This document shows positions 1 through 14,100 of a stretch of DNA of 64,000 bases, in pieces (within the stretch, counting starts at the first letter, position 1; each line of letters begins with the position of its first letter). Position numbers and translations under genes: made by a program. This DNA is from Tyto alba (taxonomy: Eukaryota > Chordata > Aves > Strigiformes > Tytonidae): contig NW_024881282.1 in the NCBI RefSeq assembly GCF_018691265.1, forward strand, positions 53,389,122 through 53,453,121. The letters run 5' to 3'. The notes below the pieces were generated by a model, which saw nothing but the letters and a program-made list of their open reading frames with translations, ran no database searches and was not told the DNA's origin.

Positions 1-1565
1 GTTTATAATATAGCCAGGCTGATGGTTGCCACGCACAGCTTGCTCTTATGCTCTATGCACTCTGCTTTCTATCTGTTCCTACCTGACACCGCTATAGCAG
101 GCAACATGCTTTGAGGGGGAAGTGTTTCTGCCACTTCCGCTTCCCAAATAGCTCCTCATGGGGTTAGATGAACACCAGATTTGGTACGGAAGCAGCTAAA
201 GGGGGATGGGGGGGGGAGATGAAGGAGACCAGCCTCTTCTGGCAGTGGCCAGTTTAAAGACTTCTTGTGAGGGTATAATTTGATAATTGCTAAATCATAC
301 TCCGTTAGACAAATGAACCAGCCAATTATAATAACAGAATTAATGTGTAGGCTTCTTTCCCCGCTTCTATGCAGCACTAAAAACTACCGTTACTTCAAAA
401 GGCAAAAGTCTAAATCATGTGTGAAAACTAAGAGTGACTCCATTACGACAACACTCTAATTTAAAAACAAAAAACTTTGCTAAAGCCAGAAGGTCCCTAC
501 CTTATTGTTCGCTTCATAATCTGCCTAGTGAAAGCTCTTCCCTCCATGTGGTAAAGCTGCTGTAACTGCAGGGGAAGGAGACCAAGCAAACACAGAGAAG
601 TCTGGCAGCAAACGTTCAGCAATAGCTGCAGTGGCCAGGGTGCAGCCCCTGGAGCTGGGCTGGGGCAGGGCAGCATATGCAAAGCACCCAGGCAAAGACG
701 GAAGGCTTCTAGGGCTAGGGGAGAAAGCAAAATGGATATTGGACCCAGGGGAACTCTAGCATTGGTGTGGCAGCAAAGGGAGGGAGATGGGACTGTGAGA
801 CAAGGAAGTATAAGAAGCATCACCAGCACTATCAGCAAGTATAAAAAGCACCAGCACTATCACATCTGTGATAAAATAAATCAAGTAACAAGGAATTTTT
901 GATTAAGCGTACAAAAACCTGGAACAAAATTCTTATATAAGTGATACTGTCCTATTGAAGAGTAGTAAAGGTAGGAACCCTCTACTTTCTTCCCTCTGGA
1001 GGGAAGGGCAGTGAGCATCCTCAAAACCACCATACTCCACTCCTGGCTGCTGTTTCTCATCCACCTCCTCACGGATTTTCCATTTAAATTGGATGAAGAA
1101 CCACCTAGCATCAAAGAGTCTAGAAAAACGCTCTTCTGATTATGCTGGAGGTAAGTCAGTTTTTTACTATGGACATCAATTCTTGAGCAAAGTATTAAAT
1201 CCCATGCATGAGAAGACTCCTAGCTTCCCCTTGCCCCTATGAAAATAACTACAAAAACTGTAACGTCATAGAATTAAAAAAAAAAGCAAAGAAACAAATT
1301 GACCAACCATTTTGGGACAGAAGTAGCAACACTACTAAAAATCTCTGTATAGACCACTGACCCTACTAAAATATTGGGGCGAATGCAACTCTTTATTTCT
1401 GTCAGCATCTTCCACACACCAGACTGCAATACAATTTATTATCCAAGCATCAAAAAAATTGCCAGGTTTACTCAAATGTAGCAGCCAGAAGGTTAAAGAA
1501 TGCTGTAGCTTCTAAAGATTCAACCCAAATAATTCTAAGAGACTTAACATTTCACTGGATAAAAT
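1..1565. other. Flank downstream of XPOT, no recognised gene
   Basis: In human the next gene after XPOT is TBK1. No TBK1 coding exon or CpG-island promoter is seen here, so it would lie beyond the window edge. Two short minus-strand open segments with splice-like borders (about 989-1119 and 500-564) were seen but match no protein I know. Confidence 0.5.
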
Positions 1566-2148
1566 TTTATTTTATTTTTTATAAAAAAGATAAAACCAGA
1601 TGCTACTTTTAAATGAAATCATTTATTAAACCAATCTGTTTTATAGGAGGTATATATATATTTTATTAAGACAACTTCAATGAAATGACTATCTACAAGA
1701 ATGACTTTGATTGTTTTATTTTCATGTCACCATACACGAACAAATGGATTTTATGTCTTATGAAAACATTTTACTCAGTATCAAAAATGTACACATTTTA
1801 ATAACCATTGCTATGGTCTGAAGGGATTTTTACATTTAATTTCAAAAATAAGTGTCATTTCATTGCTGTATGTGTTACAGCATAAGCGTAAATCATCCTA
1901 TACATAATAAAAGTTTTTTGTAGGTATACAGATAATTTTTCATGTTGTCACATACTTTATATTTCAGACAGGTGGGAGATTTGCATTTCTCTTTTTTGCG
2001 AAAGGCTAAAATATGTACGGATGTGAGCACAAAGCGACATTCCTTAAAAACAAAACCAGTTTGAATGGCACAAGAGTTAGCGTTTTTATAAATTAACAAC
2101 CCGAGTTCTGGATTATGGAAACAGGTACATGAGATTCCAGTATTTTCT
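1566..2148 (-). other. XPOT: XPOT 3' UTR with candidate poly(A) signals
   Basis: After the XPOT stop codon the minus strand runs into AT-rich sequence with several AATAAA hexamers, read as TTTATT on the plus strand at 1715-1720, 1662-1667, 1622-1627 and 1566-1576 (two overlapping). One or more probably end the mRNA. Which is used cannot be decided from sequence alone. Confidence 0.55.
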
Positions 2149-5100
2149 TTAGGGCTTCGCTCTCTGGAAGAATACCTGTTAAAAATTTATTAAAAAACAC
2201 ATTTTTAAGACAAAGGAAATAAGTCATGTAATGGTTGAGATGTAAGCTAATCATTTTGTCAGAGCTCATTTTCTTGTTTAACATACTAGTTAACACACTA
2301 GGTTCAAGGATGTGACTTGTGCTATTTGTTTACACTCACACCCTCGGAAAGGAAGCGTTTTGACACATTCTCTACCACCACAGCATCGCTTTTTTGCTAT
2401 TTCAACTATTAAACATAATCCACAGGAATATCAAGCCACTGAGGAGATGGCAAGCTGCTGAGGATAAGTGACAACTACAGATGTAGGTTTGTTGTTGTTT
2501 GCTTCTTCTTTCCAAATAACTGCTTTCAGTACTTGGAAATTCCCTATAGCTAAAAGCTATTAAAGGATTAAATATTTCAATTTTACTTCAGGTCACTACC
2601 ACAACTAAATTGTGCAACAAAGTTCAAATGGAACTGAAAGCTATGTAAAGAAAAAAAAAATATTTACCTTTAAGTAATTTTTAAAAACTTTAGCATCAGG
2701 CTGCTGAAGTGCTTGACAGAATTCCTTATAAGAGAGAATAAAGAAATACTAAATAACTAAACGAAACAACAAGATAAAGAGACTTTAAGAGCATATAGAA
2801 TACCTTGTATGTAAAGCCACTAATATTCATTTGTATTTTCCCTTACATGCAACCAAAGGACAGCATGTTATGGATAAAAAATTGTAATAGGCTATGACAG
2901 GCCAAGTGCATTCTGGAGTCAAAAACCTGTATTTTCAAATACAGGATACCACATTCAGTTTTAGCTGAATAGACAGAAACAGGACCACCTATAAGGACTG
3001 CAATCAAGGAAGTTCTAAACCTTTAACTTTACCAGTAACTTTTGGTGCCTTAGAAATGAATACATCAGACAAACATTTATGCTTAAGAAATATTATGTAC
3101 ACACTAAGTGACTCTAGATTACAGCAGAACATGTCTGTCACTTGAAAAAGTTATAATCTTAGATCAAAAAACACTGGGACACCAACAAGAGGTAATACTT
3201 GATCCTTACATATATTTAACACCACTTAAAAAGTTCTACAGGTTAAATCTTATAATGAGTGTAATTGTCTCCTAATGCAGCAAATCTGATTACTATAGTA
3301 TCCAAACTAGTTGCAATTAAAATTAAGTTGTCAGTGTTCATCTAACAATGTCTTCACAGCAATGTTTACCATATGGCTGGCAAAACTTCATGTTGAGACA
3401 ATGGTCAGGTGTAAAGTTTCACTTTTGTGAACCCTTTTACACCATTCCAAAATAAGCACACAAAACCCCAACACTTAATGTTGTGCATCATTTTTCACAG
3501 TTGAAACAGTGCCGTGGCTTAAATTTCTGTAGTGTTGAATACAGCCTTTATCATCACACTTTCTATACATTCAACATTCTTCATTTTACTTTTGAGTTCT
3601 TACTCTAAGTATTCTAATACTTTTTCCTCAAGTTAAAATTTGAATTAATGTAGGAAGATCGCTTAAACAGTCACAGGCACTGTACCTTTTTTTTTTTTTT
3701 TGCAATATATTCTTGCAGTAACTTTACTCCTTATGCTAAATTAATCCTATTCTGATATGCAACATCAGAATAAGTCTTGCTGAGGGATGGTAGGAGGCTA
3801 ACTTTGTCAGCATTCACTTTGTCCCCATTTAACATTTATGATTGTTAAGTTTTCCAAATGTTCTTTTGGGAATTCCTACCTGAATTATCTCAGGAGCTAC
3901 TTGCAAAGAAGGCAAATACTCTTGCTGAAGATACTGAATGCACTCAGGACCCTAAAGAAAAGCAGTATACAATTTGTTCAAGTATGTTTTTGTACAAATG
4001 AGAAGTTGTAGCCCTATGCTGTATGGCACAGAAGAGTTTGAAAACAAGTGATCTACATGACTATTTCACAGAAAAGTTATGCATACCAAATGCTCTTGTT
4101 AGTCTCAGCTGTTAGCAAATAAAAAGATTTCTCAACATTGGCATTAAGGATTCTACTGCAACTTGGTATCTTTTGTTACATAGCAGAGGAATGCACTGAA
4201 AATTGCACTGAAGTAAGAATTACAGTGCAGCCAGTTTGTGACATGTCAATTGAAAGTCACTTAAGGGCCTAATTTCACTATCTGACATAGGAAAGAAAAG
4301 AAATAAATAAAAATTTGGCAATTGGTATGTGCCAACTGCTTTATCATACTACTCCCATTGCAAAATTTAGCAGCCAAGTACCCCTGAACATCGGGTTTCT
4401 CTTTTTGTAACACTATGTGATTTACAGTGGACTGAACAGTAATAAAATGAAACCTCCAAACCTTCGAGAGAAGCAGACAGGACTGTTTTGGTTAACACAT
4501 CAGTTTTAGTTTTCTTTATCTGCATTTATCAGATACCTCTCATCACGAGAGGGATTACCATACACTAGCAGTATACAAACACGACCCAATACGTCTAACC
4601 AGGAGAAAGTGAATCAAGTTACCCTAGAACTAGAATATAGTATACAGTTCCCATGAGGGGAAGAGATTTCAAATTATTTTCCTGTATTTGTATTGGCAGT
4701 GTTAAAAGAAACAATATTTGTAACAAGAAGTTATTTACCAAAACTTGATTTCCTACAGATTTCTCTCTTCATTGCTTTTGGGGAAAAAGGAAAACACTCA
4801 GAAGCTCTGCTCAGTTAAAACACAATCTCTTCTCTGCCAGTTTATAACTTCTTACAGTTTTTTATGCAGTTGTGACTTTTACTTGCATTTGACATAAGTT
4901 AGCCAGCAAGTTGAAAGGTGTAAACAGTAACACAAACATATAAACTGTTTTGTTTCCTCTTAGAAATGGAAATATGATATAGTGCTTTAGCCATTAGATA
5001 ATGTAAAATTCATTTTTTTTCCATAATTGTTTTTCAATCTAATTTCCCACACTTTGAAAGACACCTTTAGCTTTCACAGAAGTAATCTATAGTACATCTC

Positions 5101-8100
5101 CAATCTCTCTTTTATGTCACATTTACTATACTGAAAAGTGAAAGAATGTCAATTGATCAACTAAATACAGTAACAATCAAGTGAGCAGATTCTTCTCGTT
5201 CATAAAGAGTCAATATTTCACAGTAATTTATCAAGAGGTAGAACTACTGGATCCTGTATCCCTACACAGCATTATGGTCACCCTATCATTTAACATAAAG
5301 AGTAGTAATTCACCCTAGTATCTAATTTTTAGAAATTGATAAAAGCACTAGAAAGAAACCTTGAAGAGCTTTTCCCTGCAAAATGTTATGAAGCTTACCC
5401 TTTTGAGATGAATTGTTTTTAACGTCACTGCACATTCTGATAAAGCCTGCAATGGAATACATAACATTAGACTGTTTGATTAGTCTGCTGGTTAAGTATT
5501 TAAAGCCAAAGAACCTAATGAGGCCCAAAACAAGGGCTAGATCATGCTATTATTCCCTAATCTTCCCCTCACACAATGCTAACTGAGCCTCAAGCTTCCA
5601 ATTTTTGTTCCACTTTAACCACAGAAACTTGTCACAGCTGATCCCAAAATGAACTGCAGAACAAGCCACTTGTGTGTGTTCCCTTTCACTGAACATTAGT
5701 TAATAAGTAATATAGGTCAACATTAAATACTCAGATCTGCAATTCTCTAGCTTCTGTAGCCCTAGTACCACAACATTCATTAATTAATCATCCAGGTACC
5801 TCAATAAAAAAAATAAGAGATTTTATTTGTGAGATGATGATCTTTGATACTACATGGCCACTGTAGGTTTTAGCCTGAATCTGCCCCACAGAATGAAAAC
5901 AAAAAAAAAAAAAGTCTACAATACACACCAGCACAGTCTGGGCATCTGCTAAGTCAAACGTTTGCTTCAAAGGTGCTAAGAAACATGCAGGAACAATGTG
6001 CTTGTAGACAAAGTCTGCAAAACCTACTGGCCCATCTTTACCTCCTGAAAAGAAAAATAACATTCCATGTTCTATTATGGCTTCATGGTTAGTAGCAGCT
6101 GCAAAGGAATTATGGAAAGACAGTCTTACCCCAAAGTTCCACCAACTTAGAAAGAATAATAAAACAAGTCTTCTGTGCAATTGGATCTGGGTAATCCACT
6201 GCTCCTTGAATAACAGTGAACAACACACGCTCCACATTCTCTGCACCTTGAACACATTAAAGACATTGTCATTTCAACTTGCAGCTTAAAATGTTTCTGT
6301 ACTCTTGCACTATTTTATATAAATACTGACCTGGAAGATATGCTTCAACTTCAAAATAGCTCTTTTTTGCACAAATCTCAAATATTTTTGGGAAGTTTCC
6401 CCTACGATGCAAGACAACTCTTATTTAGATTATAATTGTTTTGTTGTTGTTGCTGTTTTCTTTGTGTTTTAAGTTTGGAGATTTTAATTGCTTTTCTGGC
6501 CTTTAACACACAAAGGTGACAGGGATACTTTAACCTGCTTACAAATACAAGTTTTCTCCTCTCTACCCAACCCTGATAGAGTTAATTAAAATTCAGCAGC
6601 GCTGAACCTGTTTACTTATCTCCCAATTATATATGAAAAACTATTTTTATCACACTTAAATTTTAAGTGCGGTGTCTATGCTTATTTGTTTGTTTCCTCT
6701 AAACATTTCTTGGGCATTCACAACTACCAAGTGCCTCTTTCAAGAAAGCTCTCACTACTTCCCTAATGCCACCCCTTCCTTTCCCAGTGATGGTATAATT
6801 ATCATTTTAGGATGGGGGAAGGAGTTTTGACCTCCACCTACCAGATGAGTCACTTTAAAGCTTCTCAAGTCCCTAGCCATTTTGATGGAATACAAACTGA
6901 GAGAATTACTTAAAGAATCAAGAACTGGACATTTGACTTCAAATTCCTGCTATGAAACACACTAATTTGCATTTGGCCACTAAGAGTGACAAAAACCTGG
7001 TAACTACATATATAATAAAAGTTCCATGATGCCTTCTACTATAGATAACAATATCAGGTATTAGTAATAAAAATTACAGAAATTACTGATGTGCCCTTCC
7101 AAAAATAAAGGCCACAATGAATACTGGCAGCTGTGAGTGGTCCTGCCCAACAGTTTGAGCACTGCTATATATTGTTATATACTGTATGATCTCAGATTCA
7201 TCAAATACAATGATGCATGAGGATATATTACACACCATTCCTGTCCTTACAGACACAGTGATCACGTATAAGCTGAAAAGATCAACAGGAAGAGTATAAT
7301 TATAGCTGGATTTCACAAAGAAATTCTTGCCCAAGAGATAAGCCGAATACTGTATTTACATTAGTCCATGCTACCTTAACATAGTAGTACTTGACAGGAA
7401 CTAGGCTAATGATTTTAATAGACAAAACTTACATGAGAACAGCCATAGTAGTAACCTTTGAGAAACTGAACTACTTACCTTGATTAGCTATGACTTCACT
7501 CATTCCACTGCCGGTTACTGTCTGCAGAAAAGCAAAGTAGCTCCTCCGTAGCATTTGTTTTTCTAAAGCAGCAGACTGGTCATTTTCTTCTGCTGGAATG
7601 AGCAACACCTCAAAAATAGCATGAAGTAGCGGCATAAACATCTGTTGCAGAAAAGGTGAAACCTGTGTCTGTGGAGATCGAAAGAGGGCATCAACTCAAG
7701 CAATGACTACTTATAACAAAGTCAATAACATCAGGGTCACCATCATGAACATTACTGCATCTTGACTTACACACCACCTATTTCACATCTTTTGCACAAA
7801 AAATACCTAATCCTATCTAGTCTCATTCCAAGTAGAAACAGAAGCCTTTTCAGGATTTCTCATCCTTCTGTTCAGACAGATACTATTTTAAATTCCCTGA
7901 AATATCAAGGGGGGCTATTGTAAAGTCACTGTGGTTACCGAAAATGCATCTCTAAGACGTTAAAACCGGCAGCAGGCCACCTTTTGTAGCACTCGTCTTT
8001 AAAGACTGCTTAAAGAAAAAAGTTTTCCTGAGCTGAAATACTACTGGCATTACAGAATAAATTTGTCATTTATGTCCTACTTGCAGTGAGAAATATAAGT

Positions 8101-11100
8101 AAGGGCATCAAATTAGCTAAACATTTATGAAGTACTGAAAAATTGAAGGTGTGCGCTATTCAGCCACACCCTCAAGTTCCATGAAGCTGCAACTCAGGTG
8201 TTCATTTTTTAATGCTTAAGTAAGGTTTTATCTTTAATCATCTCTTTACTGTACCTTGAAAGTATTCAAGGTGAGACCACTGAAGCTAGGATCTTTATTT
8301 TAACATATTGTAATAAGAATGGTACAGTATCATACAAAGTTAAACATTACACCTGACCATGGTATTTATCCAGTCTTGCTCCTATGACCTTTTTATTTTT
8401 TTTTTACTTTCCTCACCTTACACAGACTATTTTTAATTATCTACTGTTATCTTGAATTGCTTTTAGCATAACTTGCAAAAAAGACTAGAGTAATAAGAGT
8501 CTTCCTCCCTAATCTCTAAAATACTTGATTTTTCAAAGTTCCTTCTCTCTGCTCATGGGATACTCCAGAGGCCCACATGCTCGAGTCACACAGGTATATT
8601 ATGGCTCTTCTACTGCTCACAGAATGCACTTCACTTTTAGTGATTTGAATTTTCCATTCTGCTTAAAGACTTACTTAAGTCTATTTAAAGGGCTTCTTAA
8701 CCTTCTCATACAGCAATGAATTTCCCATCCCATTCACAACAGCACAACATTCTTGTGGCAGCTCCAGGGAATGGACCATGAATAACAGGTTAGTGACTTC
8801 ATATATTCCATTGACTTTGCATTTGAACTGTTTGAAACTGGGAAGGTCTCACCTTTGCTAGATAATTAGTTGACAGTCCTACTCCCACTTAATACATATC
8901 TTATGTCTCCATTTCAAAATCTCTGTATATTTCTCAACCTATTTTGAAGAACAATACATTGATCCTCAGCATACATTTTTATGCAACACCATTGCATCGA
9001 GATCTTGCAAATCAATATTCCTCCCTATACAAACATCAGTTGTTTCTGTATCTCCTGGAAATCTCTCTAAGAAATGAGAAAATTAATTTCAGAGCTTGCA
9101 TAGTTCGTAATATTATCTTAGCACTTCAGTGGGGGGCATAAAGTTAATCGCATTAATAAAAAAACAATTCTGTGCTCCACGTAGCATTTTATTTTAAAAT
9201 ACTGAACCCCAAAATTTAGAAACAGCACAGAATTCTGAGGCTAATAGAAGAAAAACATTCATTTAATCACTACAAGTCCAGCAACGCATAACTATGGTTG
9301 AAGACCACATTTCCCAGTAGCCGCCTTAGAAGTACTTATTAATTGTGAGATAAGGTTCTGAAACATAGCTATTTTTCTGGAACTAGAAAAAAAGATGTCA
9401 GCAACACTTTGACCCTGAAAAAGCTTATGTAATATCATACCTTAAACTTCGCTGTTATTTGATTTATAAGAGGAATGAATTCTTGAAGATCTTTTGCTTC
9501 ACAATCTTTAAGCATGTGTTCAGATGCAGAAGGAATGAATGGAAGAACTTCTTCCTCCAGGCAGATAATCATGCGATGAAGGAAAGTGCGGACACCACTT
9601 CTCAGAACCTCCTTTTGTAACGGACAACTGAGAGCTGGCAAAAATGTTTGTAAGCAGTCCAGATAAACCTCTGAGCAGCCACACTGTTTAACAGTTTGCT
9701 TATTGCTGAAAGCCTTGCTGGTTCGGCTGTAAAAGCAACACACCAAGTTTTATATAAGCTCATGTTCCAGTACAATGAAGAAGCAATAACACTGAGAACA
9801 ACATATGCTTTAAAACCCATGCGCTAAACCAGAATATTACATTTCATGAAATGGGAGCCAAACTCTGGAAGTAATGAACAGAATTATTTGATACAAAGTA
9901 GCTACACTTTGGTAGTTTTTGGAGAATTAAATTCTAACAATGTACATACAACATATGATGATTAGGATAGCTCCATACAATTCTTTGAGGAAGGGAATAG
10001 ATGCTGGTTCATTATAAACTTGCTCAATATTCTCCGTATCTACATCCACAGCACCCTTTTCTAAGGAGACTTAACTTATTTTCTGGGCTACCATCAGAAA
10101 TTCTACAACCACTGATGATTTCAAGGTCAACAAAGCACAGGCAGAAACTCATCCCCTCCTCCCAGTAAATCCTATAGATTTCCCTTTTACTCAGACCAGA
10201 AACACACACAGTCACTGTGCTGTACCTACCTAGCAAACCCAACAGCATGATTGAGGCAGTCAGCCAGTGCCATCTGTCTGTCCTCATCTTGTGCCATCAT
10301 CAGTTTTTCTAACAATACTTTGAACTTCTCCATCAGTGGAGTCAACAAATTCCTCATTAGAACCTGTTTTCTTTCTGCAGAGTATTCGCTGTTAACTATT
10401 AATACTCCAGCTGTTTCATAAATGAAAAGTTGATCATCACTGCTTAACAGAGCCTGGTAACCATTTTCCTAAAATGGAAGACAACAGGCATAATTCACTG
10501 AATGTCCTTTATCAAAGTTGTTTTCTCAAACTTTAAAGATACCACTCTTTCTTTAATCATGCTTAAGTAATCTCTATAGTACATTTACAATAGTTCTTCT
10601 CTTCTTACTTAAGTAGAAGTGTCAAGTACAAGGAAAAACATAAGTTGGAACAACTATTTTTATACACTTCAGACAGACAGCCTTCTTTATATACCCATCT
10701 CTAGCCTATACTTCCAGAAACCCACATAAGCAAAATTATTAAAATTAGGTACAAAAGTAAGTATGTGAGTGATCTCACACCAGAGAAGCAGGACAATTAT
10801 TTGTGTTTAAATGTTTATGTGCTAAGCTTACAATTCAGTAAGTACTCAGGCAGACCGATGAGTAAGCGCAAGCCTTATTTATTACAAAAATCTGCTGTCA
10901 GTACTCACGGGAGGAGAAAGTTCCAGCAGGTCTTGTATTCTATTGAGAACATCTTCAATAAAGGGATTCATTTGCTTACTGAAGTAAAACACAAGTATAT
11001 AACACTATTTAGAAGTATGTGCATTTTTACAGGTTTCCTGGTATTTTATTTAAGGTGTAAAGCTGGACACTAAACTACCTTCTCAATATAGAACTCCCCT

Positions 11101-14100
11101 TTAAGTATCAAAGCACTGTTGTAGAAAAGTCTGGGTTATGGATATGGTGCTTGTGGTAGGCCAAATAAGATACATGGCATAGTGGGAAATAAACCTTTTT
11201 TTTTTTTTAAACATGCATAAATAGCCTCATCAATCTGAGTGAAATATTTTCATTAACAGTTGAAAAATAGGATCCTTCTGAAATCAGTAACATCTTGCAG
11301 CTTCTCCTGCCTCAACATTAAATACATGCCTGTGAAATAAGACCAAGACAGGACTGTTTGAAGGGCTCTAGTACATCGAGTAAACTTTATCAGTATAAAT
11401 TCTGTAAATATTCAGAATTTGGTCAGGGACAGGGAAGAGTTACTCTTGGGAGACTCCAGATCTACTCACTCTCAGCTCTGCTCACTGAAGAAAAGCAGGA
11501 CAGACATTTACATTGTTGATCAGTTGTAGCATCTAATCAAAATGAGCTAAACATATATATTCCAGTTTGTTCTGATACAAGTGTTTCCACTGCTACCTTA
11601 GTATTACGCAATAGGACAACCCTGCTAGAGTACTGTTTTGCTACATTACTTCACTGCAGTCCATTTGAAGCCCAGCCTGTTTCAAAGACAACTGTGATGT
11701 ACAGATGGGCCAGATATGGTAAATTCAGTGCAATTTGGTTACATTTGTAACAGCTTTACTCACTTAAGAGACTTGACAAATCTGGAAAAGAGGTAAGCTG
11801 TTCGACTCCGTACTTTGGGACTTGTATGGCGAAGACCACGGTGATCCAAAAATGCCATCTGCAATCAAAAAAAGTACCTGGCTTAAAATCTCTAAATAAG
11901 AACGGGAAAAGCTAATCATCTAACAATTTGGTAAACCCAACGTCTTTAGTGACCTTCAGAAAATAAGGAAGTTACTTAAGTCTAAAAGTAACTTATCTAG
12001 TCAAAAATATAAATGAGATGAAACTTACTAGGACAGTTGGAATGTGCTGAGGTTCAACAGCAAAGAATTTTTCGTATCTAACCACTGTTTCAAAGAATTC
12101 CAGGGTCACTGATGTATGCTGATAGGCACTAACACCAGAAGTCACCAGCTACAAATAAAAGCATTAGGAAGTTAGTACTTTAGCTGTTTATAACATGAAA
12201 CTACCACTTAAGCGACATGCTGGTAATTAACATGAGCCATTTGAACTGGAGTCCTCCAGTATTTATTAGCATTTTTAAATAGCTCCCACAACACACGTTT
12301 ACCGTTCTCATCATGTCTTGTAAAGCTGTAGCTTTTGTAACATCACCAGAGAAGTGAGCACCATGAGATACAGGAAGAGCCTCAGCCAACATATACAGCA
12401 GCCTTATTGCTACTTCTACTTCCATAAATCGTGTAGTCTGCCAGTTCCTAGAAAAAGAATACGAAGGTCATGCTAGTCTGTAGTAGCTTATGAGATAAAC
12501 ACAGTTCTACCTATTTTCTTTTGAGCCTTCTTTAGATGCACAGCATAAAAAGAGCAGATTTAAACTAAGAAAAACACTGTAAGACCTAGGCAGTATTTCA
12601 GGGTGCTTCTGGAAGATTTTATCCACAAACACAGCATCTCTCCATCAGAGCACTACCAATTTTCCTTTACCAGTTTCAACTTGAAAGCTACAGATCCCTT
12701 GAAGTGCTTATTTAGGTACAAAACCACCTGCTATGATGCATGGACAAGCCATTCAGCTTCTCTTAAAAAGATGGCTCACTAAAGAGCAAGGTACACGCAA
12801 GCCACCAATAACACTGGATTCCTATTTGTATATGCACAACCATATTCCCAGTTCAGCAACTAGTAATAATGTTTCTTTATTTACATTCATAGTTTCCTGG
12901 GTTGGTTCTGCTTTTTTCGTAAAAAATATCTAATTTTTGTTTCTTTTTCCTATCCAACCTTGGTTTTCTGATAGCAGTAATACATAAAATTATTTGCCAC
13001 ATCTCGAGCACTTCCTTCAGGGAAAAAAACAAACAAACAAACAAAAAACCAAACACATTAGCTGTCATTTAAGGTTACAAAAAGAAAACATTTGATTTCT
13101 AAGCAGTTGAGAAAAAGACTACGAAGTCTTATTTATCATGAAGTTGTAACAAGCTCATTCTATCATTTGGCTTTGTCTTGCTATGTGACATTTATGCTCA
13201 TTACAAACTCTAGCAGTTACAAAAGGCCACAAAAGCTAAGGGCATTGTATAAACAAGTTAAAGACCCCAACTTACTGAAGTGTAGTGTTAAAAACTCTGC
13301 GGACAGATGCCAACAGTAACTCTGGTGAGACCTGAGCAAGTCTGTCCAGCAACAGTTTCAACTGTTTTCTGTACTCCACAAACATGGCTTCATCTTCACC
13401 CTACAAAACATTCACACATCAGTGAAGTCCATAGTTTTGTGTTCAAATTCACCCACAACTGTTTTAGACAATTGCACCTAAAACAAAAACGTGTACATAC
13501 AAGAACACTATACCACACTCAGAGAATTCAATAATGCTCACCCTATGCTCTTGCAACATAACAGCAGGCTCCTTTTTTGGCTGGTTGTAATACGTTGAGA
13601 TCCACTGCATTCAGTCCAGTAACGTATTAAAAAGGCTTTCCAAACTGAAAACTAGCCAAAGTACAAGAAATAATATGGGCTTGGCAAAGCCTTATTGACC
13701 CAATTTTTGAAAATTGACTCACTCCTCAAAGATGCTCTTTCTCAGCATCTAGCTCAGTTTTAAAACTAAACTGGCAGAAACATTTATGATGGACTGCACA
13801 CAGTTCAAGTTAACCTTTTTAAGACTATAGCTCTCCAAACAGCCCGGAGCAAAAGTAAATCTGTCTAACATATTCAATCATTATTGATGGCTGACAGAGA
13901 TTTAAGTATGGGAGGAAAGTGAAATCAAAGATCTTCCGCCTCCTTCAGCTTATTTTTGCAGAGGTTTGACCATCTGAAGTACGTGAAGCAGCATCTCTTA
14001 AAGAGTTTCATTACACAATGTTTCTCAAATATTTTTGCAAGACAGAAGCGATGTGCAAACCCACACAAACTCACACTGAAAAAGCCAGCTCAACAGCTAT

